A stretch of DNA of 64,000 nt from Pedobacter ginsengisoli. Its GTDB lineage: Bacteria; Bacteroidota; Bacteroidia; Sphingobacteriales; Sphingobacteriaceae. Within the stretch, counting starts at the first letter, position 1, and each line of letters begins with the position of its first letter. Position numbers and translations under genes: made by a program. The stretch is from positions 1,178,001 to 1,242,000 of the forward strand of contig NZ_JASSYX010000001.1 in assembly GCF_030244015.1 (NCBI RefSeq), written 5' to 3'. Below the pieces are notes generated by a model. It was given only the letters and a program-made list of their open reading frames with translations, was not told the origin of the DNA and did not search any database. This document shows, one piece after another, positions 27,760 through 37,011 of the stretch.

Positions 27760-30549
27760 CTACCCGCCGTTACTTTCAGTGCCTGGCGCTCCCCTGGGAG
27801 GCCGGCCGGCAAACTTTTGCAGCCTCAGGCTTAGGGTCAACAGGTAATAACGTCCTAAACGGTTGATGTTACTTTGTGTAATGGCATATGCATTTTGGGT
27901 TGAGGTAAAACCAGTATTTTCATTGAACAGGTCATACGCCGAAAAACGAATGGTAGCCGCATTGTTTTTTAAAAAACGACGCTCAATGTATGTATCCAGT
28001 AAATTTGGGTTTGTAGCACCCAGATAACCCTTGTTGATCGCCTTGCTATAGGTATAGCTCAGTGTCCAGTGTTTGAAAAAATAGAATTTGCCATTGGTGC
28101 CCAGGGTGATGGTCTGAAAGTTATTGTTCAGATTGGCATGCGTTACAGAGTTGCCGGAATGGCTGATCAGATAATTGGCATTGACCTCTGCATCCACCAG
28201 GTCGGCAATATCCACCCGGAAACGCGCACCCTGGGTAAGTACAAGGTTTTTTGCCGTATTTTTCTGGATAATCTGGTCCATGCCCAGCGAATCGAGTACA
28301 TCAGTCAGGTAGGAGATGTTGTTGTTATAGGAAATCCTTCCATTCAGGAACCAGGTGTATTTACGCTTGGCCCAGGCCCCGACCAGCACGTAATAAGCCG
28401 AAGCATTATAAAACCCTGATGCATTTTGATAATTTGTCAATATTGCGCCAGCCAGTTTTGGATCAGCGATGTAGTTGCCGGGATAGGTTACCGTATTGGC
28501 TACAATTTTGTGATCGGTCTGGCTGAAACTTAAGGTACTGAAAAAGGTTCTCCCTGTTCCGTCACCAAATTTGTTGTACCTGATCTGGAAGGTGTTGCTG
28601 AATTCGGGCAAGAGGTTAGTATTGCCTTGCACCGGGTAGCTGGCATTGGAAAAGTCAACTACAGGCTGAAATTGGTGGTAGGCCGGAGGACTGCTAGCAC
28701 CCTGGAAGTTAAAGGCCAGTGCCTGCAGATCATTGAAATTATATACGTAACGGAGTACCGGTGAAAGATTGAATGTCGTGTGGCGGATTGGTGTATTTGC
28801 CGACGATGAACCTTTCAGCAATGTTGGTTGTGCAGCCAAACCCAATGTAAAGTTATATTTCTTTTCTGCCACCCGGTAGTTTGCTCCAAAACGGTTAGTT
28901 ACGAAACTGAATTTATAGTCGTTGCTCAAATCCGGATCGCGGTTAACTTCACCAGCACCTGTGATGGTATCGGTCAGCCTTTCAGCAGTTGTGCGTGAGT
29001 TGTGGTAATTGTAATTGAATTCGAGGTATGATTTTTTACCCAGCGGTTCCAGATAAGAAAGAGAAGCGCCAGCACTGTCTGTGCGGCTGTATGAGTTGAT
29101 CAGCTGGTTTACAGGCGCACCCGCCCGGCCCGCCAGGTAATTGTAAACCGGGTTCTCATACTGATCATCTGTTGCTGTACCACCTGTCAGCTGTACACTA
29201 AAATTGCGGCCACGCTTGTGGAACCGGTGATTGTACAACACATTGAGGCCAACGTTGGGAGCAGAAGATTTTGCATACAGGTTGCCGGTATAGTCGGAAA
29301 TCACTGTACGGGCAGAATTCCCGGCTTGCAGTTTGCCGGCAAATGCTTCGTTACTGCGGACACCGCCGTAGGAAAACGTCGGGATGAGTTTAAAATAGTT
29401 CAGCGTGTCCGGCTTGTATTCTATATTGAAATTAAACCGATGGTTAAGATTGCGGTCATTCCTGGCACTTGTACTGTGCTGTGTCGAGGGCAGCTGGCCC
29501 GACAAGTTGTCCCGGATCATTGTCGAATTCGTATAGGCCGAGTTGTCAGCAATACTATAGCTTCCATAAGCAGTCAGCTTTTTACTCCAGTCGTCACGAT
29601 AATTAAGACCCAGGGCGCGTGCGGTGGTGATGCCATTTTGCTTGTCACCAAATAAGTCGGGCCCCCTTCTTCCCCCGTTAAAGTCGAACAGGCTGGTGTT
29701 GGTATTGTTCAGGTCGCCTGATAGGGTGACTTGGCGCTTGCCGCGAAAATTGAATAAATTGGCTGATGCTGCGTAGCGTCCGGCGTTCTTTTGTCCAGTT
29801 GCCCCGGGAATTGCATCCTGGCCTCCGCCCAGTGACCCTTGAGCAAAATGCCCGTAATTTTTATCTTTTCTGATGTTGATGTTCAGTACTTTCTGCGACT
29901 CACCGGTTTTGACGCCTGTAAGTTTCGCCTGATCGCCGTGATCGTCTATGACCTGCACATTCTGCACCAGGTCTGCAGGCAGGTTTCGGGTGAGGCCTTT
30001 AACATCTCCAGCCATATAATCCTTGCCATTGAGCTGTACCTTGCTGACCGGTTTACCCTGCGCTGAGATGCTGCCGTCTCTGCTCACTTCCAGGCCAGGC
30101 ATTTTTTTAAGCGCATCTTCTATTACGGCACCCTGACGCACTTTGTATGCTGCTGCATTATATTCAATCGTATCCTCCTTTATTTTGACGGCAGCACTTG
30201 TGACCGTAATGCCCTTCAGCGAAATGGTGTCGCTTTTTAAGATGATCGGGTCTAATTCAGCAGCAGCATTGCCAGGATTAAGGGTATATCGCCGTTTTAC
30301 CGCCTGGTATCCTAAAGAAGAAACCAGCAGGCTAAACTGATTAACCGTTACTGAAGAGAAGCTGAATCTGCCTTCGGCACTGGCAACAACAGTTGAGCTG
30401 TCTTTACCGGCGAACAACCTGACTGTTGCCATTGGCAGCGCTGCACCTGTGGAGTCCTTTACCACACCACTTACCTGGCGCCCGGTTTGCGCATAAACCG
30501 ACGTGTTTAAAATCAACGCAGCAACTGAAAGCAAATGTTTAAGTCTCAT
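27760..30549 (-). CDS. outer-membrane beta-barrel/TonB-dependent receptor-like protein
   Basis: A 929-residue protein starting at 30549 (MRLKHLLSV), with a signal peptide ending near VYAQ. A carboxypeptidase-regulatory-like domain (QVSGVVKDSTGAALPMATVR) precedes a plug-like region (DTIEYNAAAYKVRQGAVIED, KKMPGLEVSRDGSI) and a barrel of the outer-membrane beta-barrel family distinct from SusC; no SusD gene is adjacent. The C-terminus ends in a Gly/Pro-rich tail rather than an aromatic residue. Such receptors import siderophores, peptides or unknown ligands. It is divergent from a LytS/LytTR two-component pair across 200 bp, a common arrangement for regulated receptors. Confidence 0.88.
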   Translation of the reverse strand: MRLKHLLSVAALILNTSVYAQTGRQVSGVVKDSTGAALPMATVRLFAGKDSSTVVASAEGRFSFSSVTVNQFSLLVSSLGYQAVKRRYTLNPGNAAAELDPIILKSDTISLKGITVTSAAVKIKEDTIEYNAAAYKVRQGAVIEDALKKMPGLEVSRDGSISAQGKPVSKVQLNGKDYMAGDVKGLTRNLPADLVQNVQVIDDHGDQAKLTGVKTGESQKVLNINIRKDKNYGHFAQGSLGGGQDAIPGATGQKNAGRYAASANLFNFRGKRQVTLSGDLNNTNTSLFDFNGGRRGPDLFGDKQNGITTARALGLNYRDDWSKKLTAYGSYSIADNSAYTNSTMIRDNLSGQLPSTQHSTSARNDRNLNHRFNFNIEYKPDTLNYFKLIPTFSYGGVRSNEAFAGKLQAGNSARTVISDYTGNLYAKSSAPNVGLNVLYNHRFHKRGRNFSVQLTGGTATDDQYENPVYNYLAGRAGAPVNQLINSYSRTDSAGASLSYLEPLGKKSYLEFNYNYHNSRTTAERLTDTITGAGEVNRDPDLSNDYKFSFVTNRFGANYRVAEKKYNFTLGLAAQPTLLKGSSSANTPIRHTTFNLSPVLRYVYNFNDLQALAFNFQGASSPPAYHQFQPVVDFSNASYPVQGNTNLLPEFSNTFQIRYNKFGDGTGRTFFSTLSFSQTDHKIVANTVTYPGNYIADPKLAGAILTNYQNASGFYNASAYYVLVGAWAKRKYTWFLNGRISYNNNISYLTDVLDSLGMDQIIQKNTAKNLVLTQGARFRVDIADLVDAEVNANYLISHSGNSVTHANLNNNFQTITLGTNGKFYFFKHWTLSYTYSKAINKGYLGATNPNLLDTYIERRFLKNNAATIRFSAYDLFNENTGFTSTQNAYAITQSNINRLGRYYLLTLSLRLQKFAGRPPRGAPGTESNGG

Positions 30550-30749
30550 ACTTTTAAATAATTGACACAAAGCAATCCTAAATTTTGCCGCTATAAAATG
30601 AAATAGACGATAAGCGGATGATCATAGATAGGGAGGGTGTTTTAGCCGATAAAGATTACTACTGCCTGTTCGTCGGCGAAATAGGTTCCGCCATCGGTTG
30701 AATTTGCAGGTAATCACGTAATAAGTGATATTGCAGCGTTAATTAAGAA

Positions 30750-31829
30750 ATGATGCCAACTCTGTCGAAAAGCAAACTGATTACCATATTGGTTCATGTC
30801 CTGGTGTGGAGCGTGTTTGGAATTGGGATATTTTTTTACCTGCCAATCTTTTCAGGGATTGATATTCATTACTTATTTTGGATAAGACAGGTGGTCACGT
30901 TTGGTTTGCTTGTGATTGCGTTTTACGTGAATGCTTTTGTTTTGGTGCCTGGGTTTTTATTAAAGAATCGTTTGGGTTACTACATTGCAATAATCATTGG
31001 CGTCGTCCTAGCAATTGTAGTTTTGGACGGCTGGAGTGATCATTTATTTAATCTGCACCGTTTTTTTGACGAGACTTTCCTCAAACGCGTGATGAAGCAG
31101 ATATTGGCGCATCGCGGAGAAAATATACTGCAGATATTTACCTTGGTCATGTCTGTACTTGTGCTGGGGATCAGCACTAGTCTCGCAGCAGTCCGGAAAT
31201 GGCAGAAAGACAAGCAAAAACGCGAGGAACTGGAAAAAGACAAGGTCACTTCAGAACTTTCATTGCTTAAAGCTCAGATCAACCCGCACTTCTTTTTCAA
31301 TACAATGAATAACATTTATGTACTTACCCAGGTTGACGCGGATCTGGCGGGTCAGGCCATTCACCAGCTTTCAAGGATGATGCGGTATCTGCTTTATGAA
31401 ACACATCAGGGGCATGCCATGCTCAGCCAGGAAATTGCCTTTGTGAAAGATTATATCAACCTGATGCAATTGCGGCTAACAGATGCAGTGAAGGTCAATC
31501 TCGAAACTCCAGACCACTTACTGGATATGCCTATTGCGCCCATGCTGCTATTGCCTTTTCTGGAAAATGCTTTTAAACACGGTCTGAGTACAACGCAGCA
31601 AAGCCACATCGATATCCTGATCCGGCAACACAGCAGCGAGCTTGACATTACGGTGAGAAATTCGGTTATGAAGGATAATAATGTTAGCTTAGATACAACC
31701 GGGGGTATAGGTCTGGTCAATACCCGCCGCCGGCTTGACCTGCTTTATCCGGATAAATATAAACTGGAAACCTGCGAGCTCAATGCCGATAACGAATATA
31801 CTGTTCATTTAATTCTTGATCTGTCATGA
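30750..31829 (+). CDS. LytS/YehU-type sensor histidine kinase
   Basis: A 359-residue inner-membrane kinase with four N-terminal membrane helices (about 12-145), a short coiled coil (about 150-170) and the His_kinase domain: LLKAQINPHFFFNTMNNIY places the phosphorylated H180, and the C-terminal ATP-binding region includes MLLLPFLENAFKHG and GGIGLVNTRRRLDLLY. It has no extracellular sensor domain, so sensing is by the membrane part. It overlaps the response-regulator gene by four bases, so the two are translated together. Divergence from the outer-membrane receptor gene suggests control of that receptor. Confidence 0.95.
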   Translation: MMPTLSKSKLITILVHVLVWSVFGIGIFFYLPIFSGIDIHYLFWIRQVVTFGLLVIAFYVNAFVLVPGFLLKNRLGYYIAIIIGVVLAIVVLDGWSDHLFNLHRFFDETFLKRVMKQILAHRGENILQIFTLVMSVLVLGISTSLAAVRKWQKDKQKREELEKDKVTSELSLLKAQINPHFFFNTMNNIYVLTQVDADLAGQAIHQLSRMMRYLLYETHQGHAMLSQEIAFVKDYINLMQLRLTDAVKVNLETPDHLLDMPIAPMLLLPFLENAFKHGLSTTQQSHIDILIRQHSSELDITVRNSVMKDNNVSLDTTGGIGLVNTRRRLDLLYPDKYKLETCELNADNEYTVHLILDLS

Positions 31830-32569
31830 CATTGAATTGCATCGCCGTTGATGATGAACCCCTGGCATTGGATCAGGTGAGCAAATTTATTGAACAGACA
31901 CCCTTTTTGAACCTGGCCGGAAAATACTCAGACGCTGTGCAGGCGCTGAAAGCCATTCACACGCAGAAGATTGACCTGATATTTCTGGACATACAAATGC
32001 CCGATCTGAACGGCATCCAGCTGGCGCGGGTGCTGGAAAAGGGGATTGATAAGCCCCGCATTGTCTTTACAACTGCTTACAATCAGTTTGCCCTTGAAGG
32101 TTATAAGGTTGATGCTTTGGATTATCTGTTAAAGCCTTTTAATTATGAAGAGTTCCTGCGTGCAGCCCAAAAGGCCTTGCACTACACTGAATTATTACGC
32201 AAACCTGTCACACAAAGCCTTGTTGTAAATGAAATCGAACATGCAGACGACAATTACCTTTTTCTGAAAGTGGAATATCAGCTTGTACGCATAGCCCTGG
32301 ATGACATCCTGTATATTGAAGGACTGAAGGACTATGTAAAACTCCAGTTGAAGAATACGGAGAAAACCATCTTGTCCCTGAACAGCCTCAAGGCACTGGA
32401 AGAAAAATTACCCCCAAAACGTTTCATGCGCGTACACCGCTCGTTTATTGTCTCGCTGGACAAGATCACATCGATGACCAAAAGCTCGGTCCATATCGGC
32501 AAGACACTGATCACTGTCGGCGACCAGTACAGGGATGCTTTCTCAAAGTTTGTTGGGAAATGGATTTAG
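31826..32569 (+). CDS. LytTR-family response regulator
   Basis: A 247-residue regulator. The receiver domain (1-120) has acidic residues D9-D10, the phosphoacceptor D55 in LIFLDIQMPDLNG, and K in LLKPFNYEEF. Residues 140-245 form a LytTR DNA-binding domain (DDILYIEGLKDYVKLQLKN, FMRVHRSFIVSLDKI). It pairs with the overlapping kinase gene. LytTR regulators bind direct repeats upstream of target promoters, but none was searched for systematically here. Confidence 0.95.
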   Translation: MTLNCIAVDDEPLALDQVSKFIEQTPFLNLAGKYSDAVQALKAIHTQKIDLIFLDIQMPDLNGIQLARVLEKGIDKPRIVFTTAYNQFALEGYKVDALDYLLKPFNYEEFLRAAQKALHYTELLRKPVTQSLVVNEIEHADDNYLFLKVEYQLVRIALDDILYIEGLKDYVKLQLKNTEKTILSLNSLKALEEKLPPKRFMRVHRSFIVSLDKITSMTKSSVHIGKTLITVGDQYRDAFSKFVGKWI

Positions 32570-32602
32570 AATTTTATATTACAATAACACAATCATGTAT
32601 AT

Positions 32603-32968
32603 ATGAATACCACGGACACACACAATCAGCGTATTTCAAAAATGATTTTTGGCTCGGTCTATCCTATGTATGTAGAGAAAGTGGAGAAGAAAGGGAGAAC
32701 AAAAGAAGAGCTGCACCAGGTTATAGAATGGTTGACTGGCTTCGATGAAAAGAAACTGCAGGACCTGATTGAAAAAAAAGTGACTTTTGAAGAGTTTTTT
32801 AAAATGGCTTCGCTGAATCCTAATGCAGAGCTCATCACCGGAGTGATCTGTGGATATCGTATAGAGGAAATCGAGAATCCCTTGACCAAGCGGGCCCGCT
32901 ACCTGGATAAGCTGGTGGATGAGTTGGCGAAAGGCAGGAAGATGGAGAAGATAGTGCGCGGCGCTTAG
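32603..32968 (+). CDS. DUF2200-family protein
   Basis: A 121-residue protein of the small DUF2200 family: [21 protein letters not shown], then [15 protein letters not shown] and [20 protein letters not shown]. It is strongly charged, has no signal peptide, and the function of the family is unknown. It starts 33 bp after the response regulator and converges with the methyltransferase gene over an 18-bp gap. Confidence 0.85.
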   Translation: MNTTDTHNQRISKMIFGSVYPMYVEKVEKKGRTKEELHQVIEWLTGFDEKKLQDLIEKKVTFEEFFKMASLNPNAELITGVICGYRIEEIENPLTKRARYLDKLVDELAKGRKMEKIVRGA

Positions 32969-32986
32969 TTTACTTCTTCTCTGCGC

Positions 32987-33766
32987 TTATTTCTTCTCTA
33001 CTGTAATAAATACATAATCTCCCAGATTATTGGCATACTGTTTTTTGACGTCGATGAACTGATCATATTCAAGGTCATGCGATAAACTGGATAGCCCTTC
33101 CTGTATCTCCTTATCATCAGCAGATAAAGCGAATGAGGAGATCCCGTTCCTGATCTGCTCGTCGAAGTACAGATAGGGGTTGTTCTTGCCGATATACAGA
33201 AAGGAATCCTGCAGGTCTTTATGAATGTTATATTTCTCTTTGGCGGTAATGACCATACCGGATGCTTTGATAGCCTCTTCGAGATCCTGGTAGGATGGCA
33301 TTTGCTGTATGGAGGCGCGTAGTATCCCCGGGAAATATTTGTTGAGCCAGTAGCCTTTCATTTGCTCCTGCGTAGAGGTGAAAATGACAAGCCTGCCTTT
33401 GTTTTTCAATACCCTGCTGATTTCTTTGAAAGATTGCTCCAGGTCGGTCCAGTGGTGCAAGGTCAAAGTGGCAATTGCCCCGTCAAATAGGGAGTGCTCG
33501 CAGGGTATTTTTTCTGCTGTGCCTGTTTGCCATTTGATCTGCGGATTTTTGGCTTTGGCCTGTTTGAGCATCTGCTCTGAAGGCTCTACTCCATAAAATT
33601 TAAGTCCTTTGTCTGCCAGGGCTATGGTATAGTTGCCGGTGCCGCAACCGATATCGAGATAGAACTGATCGGGTTTGGGAGCCAGTAATTGAAAAATCCT
33701 ATCGACAATAAAAGGGTCCGCCTTTCTTGTTGCATCATATGTTTGCCCGGTTTTATTGTAGATCAT
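32987..33766 (-). CDS. class I SAM-dependent methyltransferase
   Basis: A 259-residue enzyme. Start 33766 is chosen because the longer frame would run into the divergent Anbu gene and adds an atypical hydrophobic stretch. Motif I is FYLDIGCGTGNYTIAL (residues 35-50), followed by YGVEPSEQMLKQAKAK and ATLTLHHWTDLEQ, typical of UbiE/COQ5-like small-molecule methyltransferases. The methyl acceptor is unknown. It lies divergent from the Anbu gene across about 50 bp. Confidence 0.9.
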   Translation of the reverse strand: MIYNKTGQTYDATRKADPFIVDRIFQLLAPKPDQFYLDIGCGTGNYTIALADKGLKFYGVEPSEQMLKQAKAKNPQIKWQTGTAEKIPCEHSLFDGAIATLTLHHWTDLEQSFKEISRVLKNKGRLVIFTSTQEQMKGYWLNKYFPGILRASIQQMPSYQDLEEAIKASGMVITAKEKYNIHKDLQDSFLYIGKNNPYLYFDEQIRNGISSFALSADDKEIQEGLSSLSHDLEYDQFIDVKKQYANNLGDYVFITVEKK

Positions 33767-33815
33767 ATAAATGGTTAGAAAATGAAAGATAGGGAATAAA
33801 TGATTAAATTCGCAA

Positions 33816-34559
33816 ATGACATATTGTTTAGCAATCAAGGTTAAAGAGGGGTTAGTAGCAATAGCTGATACAAGGATCACTTCGGGATCGGACACCACAC
33901 AAAAAAAGAAAGTTTATATAGAGCAGCGTGACAAGTATTCTCTGTTCATCATGACCAGTGGCTTGCGCTCGGTCAGGGACAAGGCGGTTTTGTATTTTAA
34001 GGAACTGATCGACGAAGGAGAGGTACACAACAAACTTTACAAAGCGGTGAATGCATTTGGTGAGCAGGTGAAGCGTGTGGGAAGGGAGGATAAACTGGAT
34101 CTCGAAGCAGGTGGACTGAAGTTTAACCTGCATACCATTATCGGCGGCCAGCTGAAGGATGATGAGGAGCATAAACTGTTTTTGCTGTACCCGGAAGGAA
34201 ACTGGGTGGAATTGGGCGAGGGTGCGCCGTATGTGGCAATCGGTAATTCGAATCACGGAAAGGCGATCCTGAACCGGACGCTGACCAGTGAATCGAGTAT
34301 GCAGCTGGCGCTGAAGACGGGTTTTCTGTCTTTTGATTCTACCAGGGTGAGTGCCAATGATGTTGATTTTCCGATCGATGTGGTGCTTTATCAAAACAAC
34401 AGCCATGAAATGGTAGAGTACAGGTATACCAAAAAGGACCTGGAAAGTATTTCTGATCAGTGGGCAGATGAGCTGAAAAAGGCCCTGGATAATATTCCTG
34501 AGCAATGGATGAACCTGGTGTTTGATAAGATGCCATTACCAAAGGAGAATTCTATATGA
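33816..34559 (+). CDS. Anbu proteasome-like N-terminal-nucleophile peptidase
   Basis: A 247-residue protein starting MTYCLAIKVKEGLVAIADTR, the characteristic opening of Anbu (ancestral beta subunit) peptidases in the T1 family with HslV and proteasome beta subunits. Threonine 2 would be the nucleophile after removal of the initiator methionine. TSGLRSVRDKA and HTIIGGQLKDDEEHKLFLLY are further conserved blocks. Anbu forms open ring or helical oligomers; its physiological role is unclear. Its gene overlaps the transglutaminase gene by four bases, the arrangement known from other Anbu loci. Here the alpha-E and ATP-grasp partners are missing and a SulP transporter follows instead. Confidence 0.93.
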   Translation: MTYCLAIKVKEGLVAIADTRITSGSDTTQKKKVYIEQRDKYSLFIMTSGLRSVRDKAVLYFKELIDEGEVHNKLYKAVNAFGEQVKRVGREDKLDLEAGGLKFNLHTIIGGQLKDDEEHKLFLLYPEGNWVELGEGAPYVAIGNSNHGKAILNRTLTSESSMQLALKTGFLSFDSTRVSANDVDFPIDVVLYQNNSHEMVEYRYTKKDLESISDQWADELKKALDNIPEQWMNLVFDKMPLPKENSI

Positions 34560-35395
34560 GGTTTGAGGTATCCGCAAAGCTAAAATATGAGGTACTGGCG
34601 CCTTCAACAATTATTTTAAGTGTACAGGCCTATAAATATGGGGGGCAGGTGGTTACAGAAGAATCTTTTTCTTCTGATCCTGAGCTGAAAACATTGGAGT
34701 GGGTCGCAGACAGGGGTGAAAAGGTGTTTAAGGTATTGGATATTCCTGATAAGGGCATGGTCACGCTTGAATATAAGGCAATGGTGGAGAACGGCTGTAA
34801 GCGTGTCACTGCTAAGGAGCTGGATGAGGTGCCGGTTAGCGTGATGCCTGCTAATGTACTGCCTTATCTGAATCCGAGCAGGTATTGCCAGTCGGACAAG
34901 CTGTATAAGTTTGCGTCAACTAATTTTGGAAAGATAAACAATCCGTACCGGCAGGTGATTGCCATCAGGGACTGGGTTTATAATAATGTAGAGTATAAAA
35001 AGGGATATACCAACTCGAACACTTCAGCACATGATACGCTTACGGAACATGTTGGGGTATGCCGGGATTTTGCGCATTTGGGTATTGCCCTTTGCAGGGC
35101 GCTGACCATTCCGGCGAGGTATTTCACCGCATATGCATATCAGCTGAAACCACAGGATTTTCATGCTTGTTTTGAGGTGTACCTGGGCGGTATGTGGGTC
35201 ATTGTGGATGCTACGAAGCTTGTTCCGGTAAACGGACTGGTAAAAATTGCAACGGCAATGGATGCTGCTGATGCGGCGCTGGCCAGTATCTTTGGGAATT
35301 TGAAGTACCTGCAAATGGAGGTGCAGACGAATTTTCAGGATGGGGAATTTGTGGCTGCGGGTACTGATGACCAGTTTGCTTATAGTTATCAATAA
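34556..35395 (+). CDS. transglutaminase-like cysteine peptidase of the Anbu locus
   Basis: A 279-residue protein with an N-terminal beta-domain (about 1-85) and a transglutaminase-like core: the catalytic Cys is in HVGVCRDFAHLGIALCRAL, the His in DFHACFEVYLGG and the Asp in WVIVDATK. There is no signal peptide, so it acts in the cytosol like Anbu. Such proteins accompany Anbu across many phyla, where an amide-bond making or breaking step on a peptide or protein tag has been proposed. The four-base overlap with Anbu implies coupled translation. Confidence 0.92.
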   Translation: MRFEVSAKLKYEVLAPSTIILSVQAYKYGGQVVTEESFSSDPELKTLEWVADRGEKVFKVLDIPDKGMVTLEYKAMVENGCKRVTAKELDEVPVSVMPANVLPYLNPSRYCQSDKLYKFASTNFGKINNPYRQVIAIRDWVYNNVEYKKGYTNSNTSAHDTLTEHVGVCRDFAHLGIALCRALTIPARYFTAYAYQLKPQDFHACFEVYLGGMWVIVDATKLVPVNGLVKIATAMDAADAALASIFGNLKYLQMEVQTNFQDGEFVAAGTDDQFAYSYQ

Positions 35396-35412
35396 TTTTC
35401 TTTGTGGCTTTT

Positions 35413-36951
35413 ATGATGACTTTTCCTCAACTTTTTGACTTTTCTAAGAAAGTAGACTATAAGACTGAAGTGCTGGCCGGGTTAACCGTGGCCATGACCA
35501 TGATGCCTGAATCGCTGTCTTTTGCGATTTTGGCTGGATTTCCGCCATTAACGGGTTTGTACGCGGCGTTCATCATGGGTTTGGTGACTTCAGTGCTTGG
35601 TGGCAGACCGGGTTTGATATCGGGTGGAGCGGGTGCTACGGTGATTGTCTTGATTGCGCTGATGAAATCTCATGGCCTGGAGTATGTGTTTGCTGCTGTG
35701 GCTTTGGCGGGATTGATCCAGATTGCTGTTGGTTTGTTTAAGCTCGGCAAGTTTGTGCGGCTGGTGCCGCAACCGGTTATGTTTGGCTTTGTAAACGGCC
35801 TGGCTGTGATTATTTTCATGGCACAGCTCGAACAGTTTAAAACTATAGTCAACGGGCAGCCGGTATGGCTGAGTGGTTCTGCATTTTGGATCATGCTGGG
35901 TCTGGTTTCATTGACCATTGCTATTGTAGTATTGCTGCCCAGGCTGACCAAGGCTGTGCCTGCTTCGCTGGCTGCTATTGCGATTGTGTTTTTACTGGCT
36001 TTGGGTCTTGGTATTGATACGAAGACGGTGCGGGATATTGCTGCGGTGGGCGGTGGCTTTCCGCCTTTTCACATTCCAAAGGTGCCTTTTGACCTGGAGA
36101 TGCTGAAAGTAATATTGCCTTATGGGCTGATCATGGCTTGTGTGGGACTGACCGAAGGCCTGCTGACACTGAACATTGTGGATGAGATCACAGCAACCAA
36201 GGGAAACAGCAACAGAGAGTGCATAGCGCAGGGTACTGCCAATATATTGAATGGTTTTTTTACGGGAATGGGTGGCTGCCCGATGATTGCGCAGACACAG
36301 GTGAATCTGTCTGCAGGAGCAAGGTCACGGTTGTCGGGCATTGTGGCTTCGCTGATCATATTGGGTATTGTGCTTTTTGGTGCGCCCTTGATAGAAAAGG
36401 TGCCTATGGCGGCCTTGACCGGTGTGATGATCATGGCCGCGATCGGGACTTTTGAGTGGATGAGTTTCAGGATCATCAATAAAATGCCGAAACAGGATGT
36501 TTTTGTCGGGATTCTGGTAGCTGTGATCACGGTTTGGCTGCATAACCTGGCCTTGGCTGTATTGATCGGTGTGGTCCTTTCTGCGCTCGTTTTTGCCTGG
36601 GAGAGCGCCAAAAGGATCAGGGCGAGGAAGTATACGGATGCTGAGGGAGTGAAGCATTACGAAATTTACGGGCCTTTGTTTTTTGGTTCTGTCACTGCGT
36701 TTAATGAAAAGTTTGATGTTGCCGCGGATCCGCTGAATGTCATAATAGATTTTAAGGATAGCCGGGTGACGGACATGTCTGGCATTGAGGCGCTCAATAA
36801 ATTGACGGAGCGCTACCGCGGTGCTGGTAAGCATTTGCTGCTGAAACACTTGAGCCCTGACTGTCGTCAGCTGCTGAAAAATGCAGAGGATGTGATCGTA
36901 GTTAATATCCTTGAAGACCCTAAATATAACATAGCTACAGATAAAAAGTAA
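35413..36951 (+). CDS. SulP-family anion permease with STAS domain
   Basis: A 512-residue inner-membrane transporter. ATG 35413 (or 35416) is preferred over an upstream GTG. About 12-14 helices begin with the SulP signature EVLAGLTVAMTMMPESLSFA, followed by GLYAAFIMGLVTSVLGG and LVPQPVMFGFVNGLAVII. Residues 410-505 form a STAS domain (VIIDFKDSRVTDMSGIEALN). SulP proteins move sulfate, bicarbonate or related anions by sodium or proton symport or exchange. It starts 17 bp after the transglutaminase gene; whether it belongs to the Anbu system or merely shares its transcript is open. Confidence 0.92.
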   Translation: MMTFPQLFDFSKKVDYKTEVLAGLTVAMTMMPESLSFAILAGFPPLTGLYAAFIMGLVTSVLGGRPGLISGGAGATVIVLIALMKSHGLEYVFAAVALAGLIQIAVGLFKLGKFVRLVPQPVMFGFVNGLAVIIFMAQLEQFKTIVNGQPVWLSGSAFWIMLGLVSLTIAIVVLLPRLTKAVPASLAAIAIVFLLALGLGIDTKTVRDIAAVGGGFPPFHIPKVPFDLEMLKVILPYGLIMACVGLTEGLLTLNIVDEITATKGNSNRECIAQGTANILNGFFTGMGGCPMIAQTQVNLSAGARSRLSGIVASLIILGIVLFGAPLIEKVPMAALTGVMIMAAIGTFEWMSFRIINKMPKQDVFVGILVAVITVWLHNLALAVLIGVVLSALVFAWESAKRIRARKYTDAEGVKHYEIYGPLFFGSVTAFNEKFDVAADPLNVIIDFKDSRVTDMSGIEALNKLTERYRGAGKHLLLKHLSPDCRQLLKNAEDVIVVNILEDPKYNIATDKK

Positions 36952-37011
36952 TGGTTTTTTTGTAACATTGGTTGTTATTATTGATCAAAAAACAAAAACA
37001 GCACGCTCAGA

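Noticed and set aside
32560..32748. Short plus-strand frame overlapping the DUF2200 gene
   Set aside because: It overlaps the response regulator and DUF2200 genes in another frame and has no features.
33852..34505. Antisense frame of 217 codons opposite the Anbu gene
   Set aside because: The plus-strand Anbu protein is clear from its conserved start; the antisense product matches nothing.
36325..36849. Antisense frame of 174 codons opposite the SulP gene
   Set aside because: Shadow of the membrane-protein gene; composition (His/Arg/Gln-rich) is typical of antisense translation.
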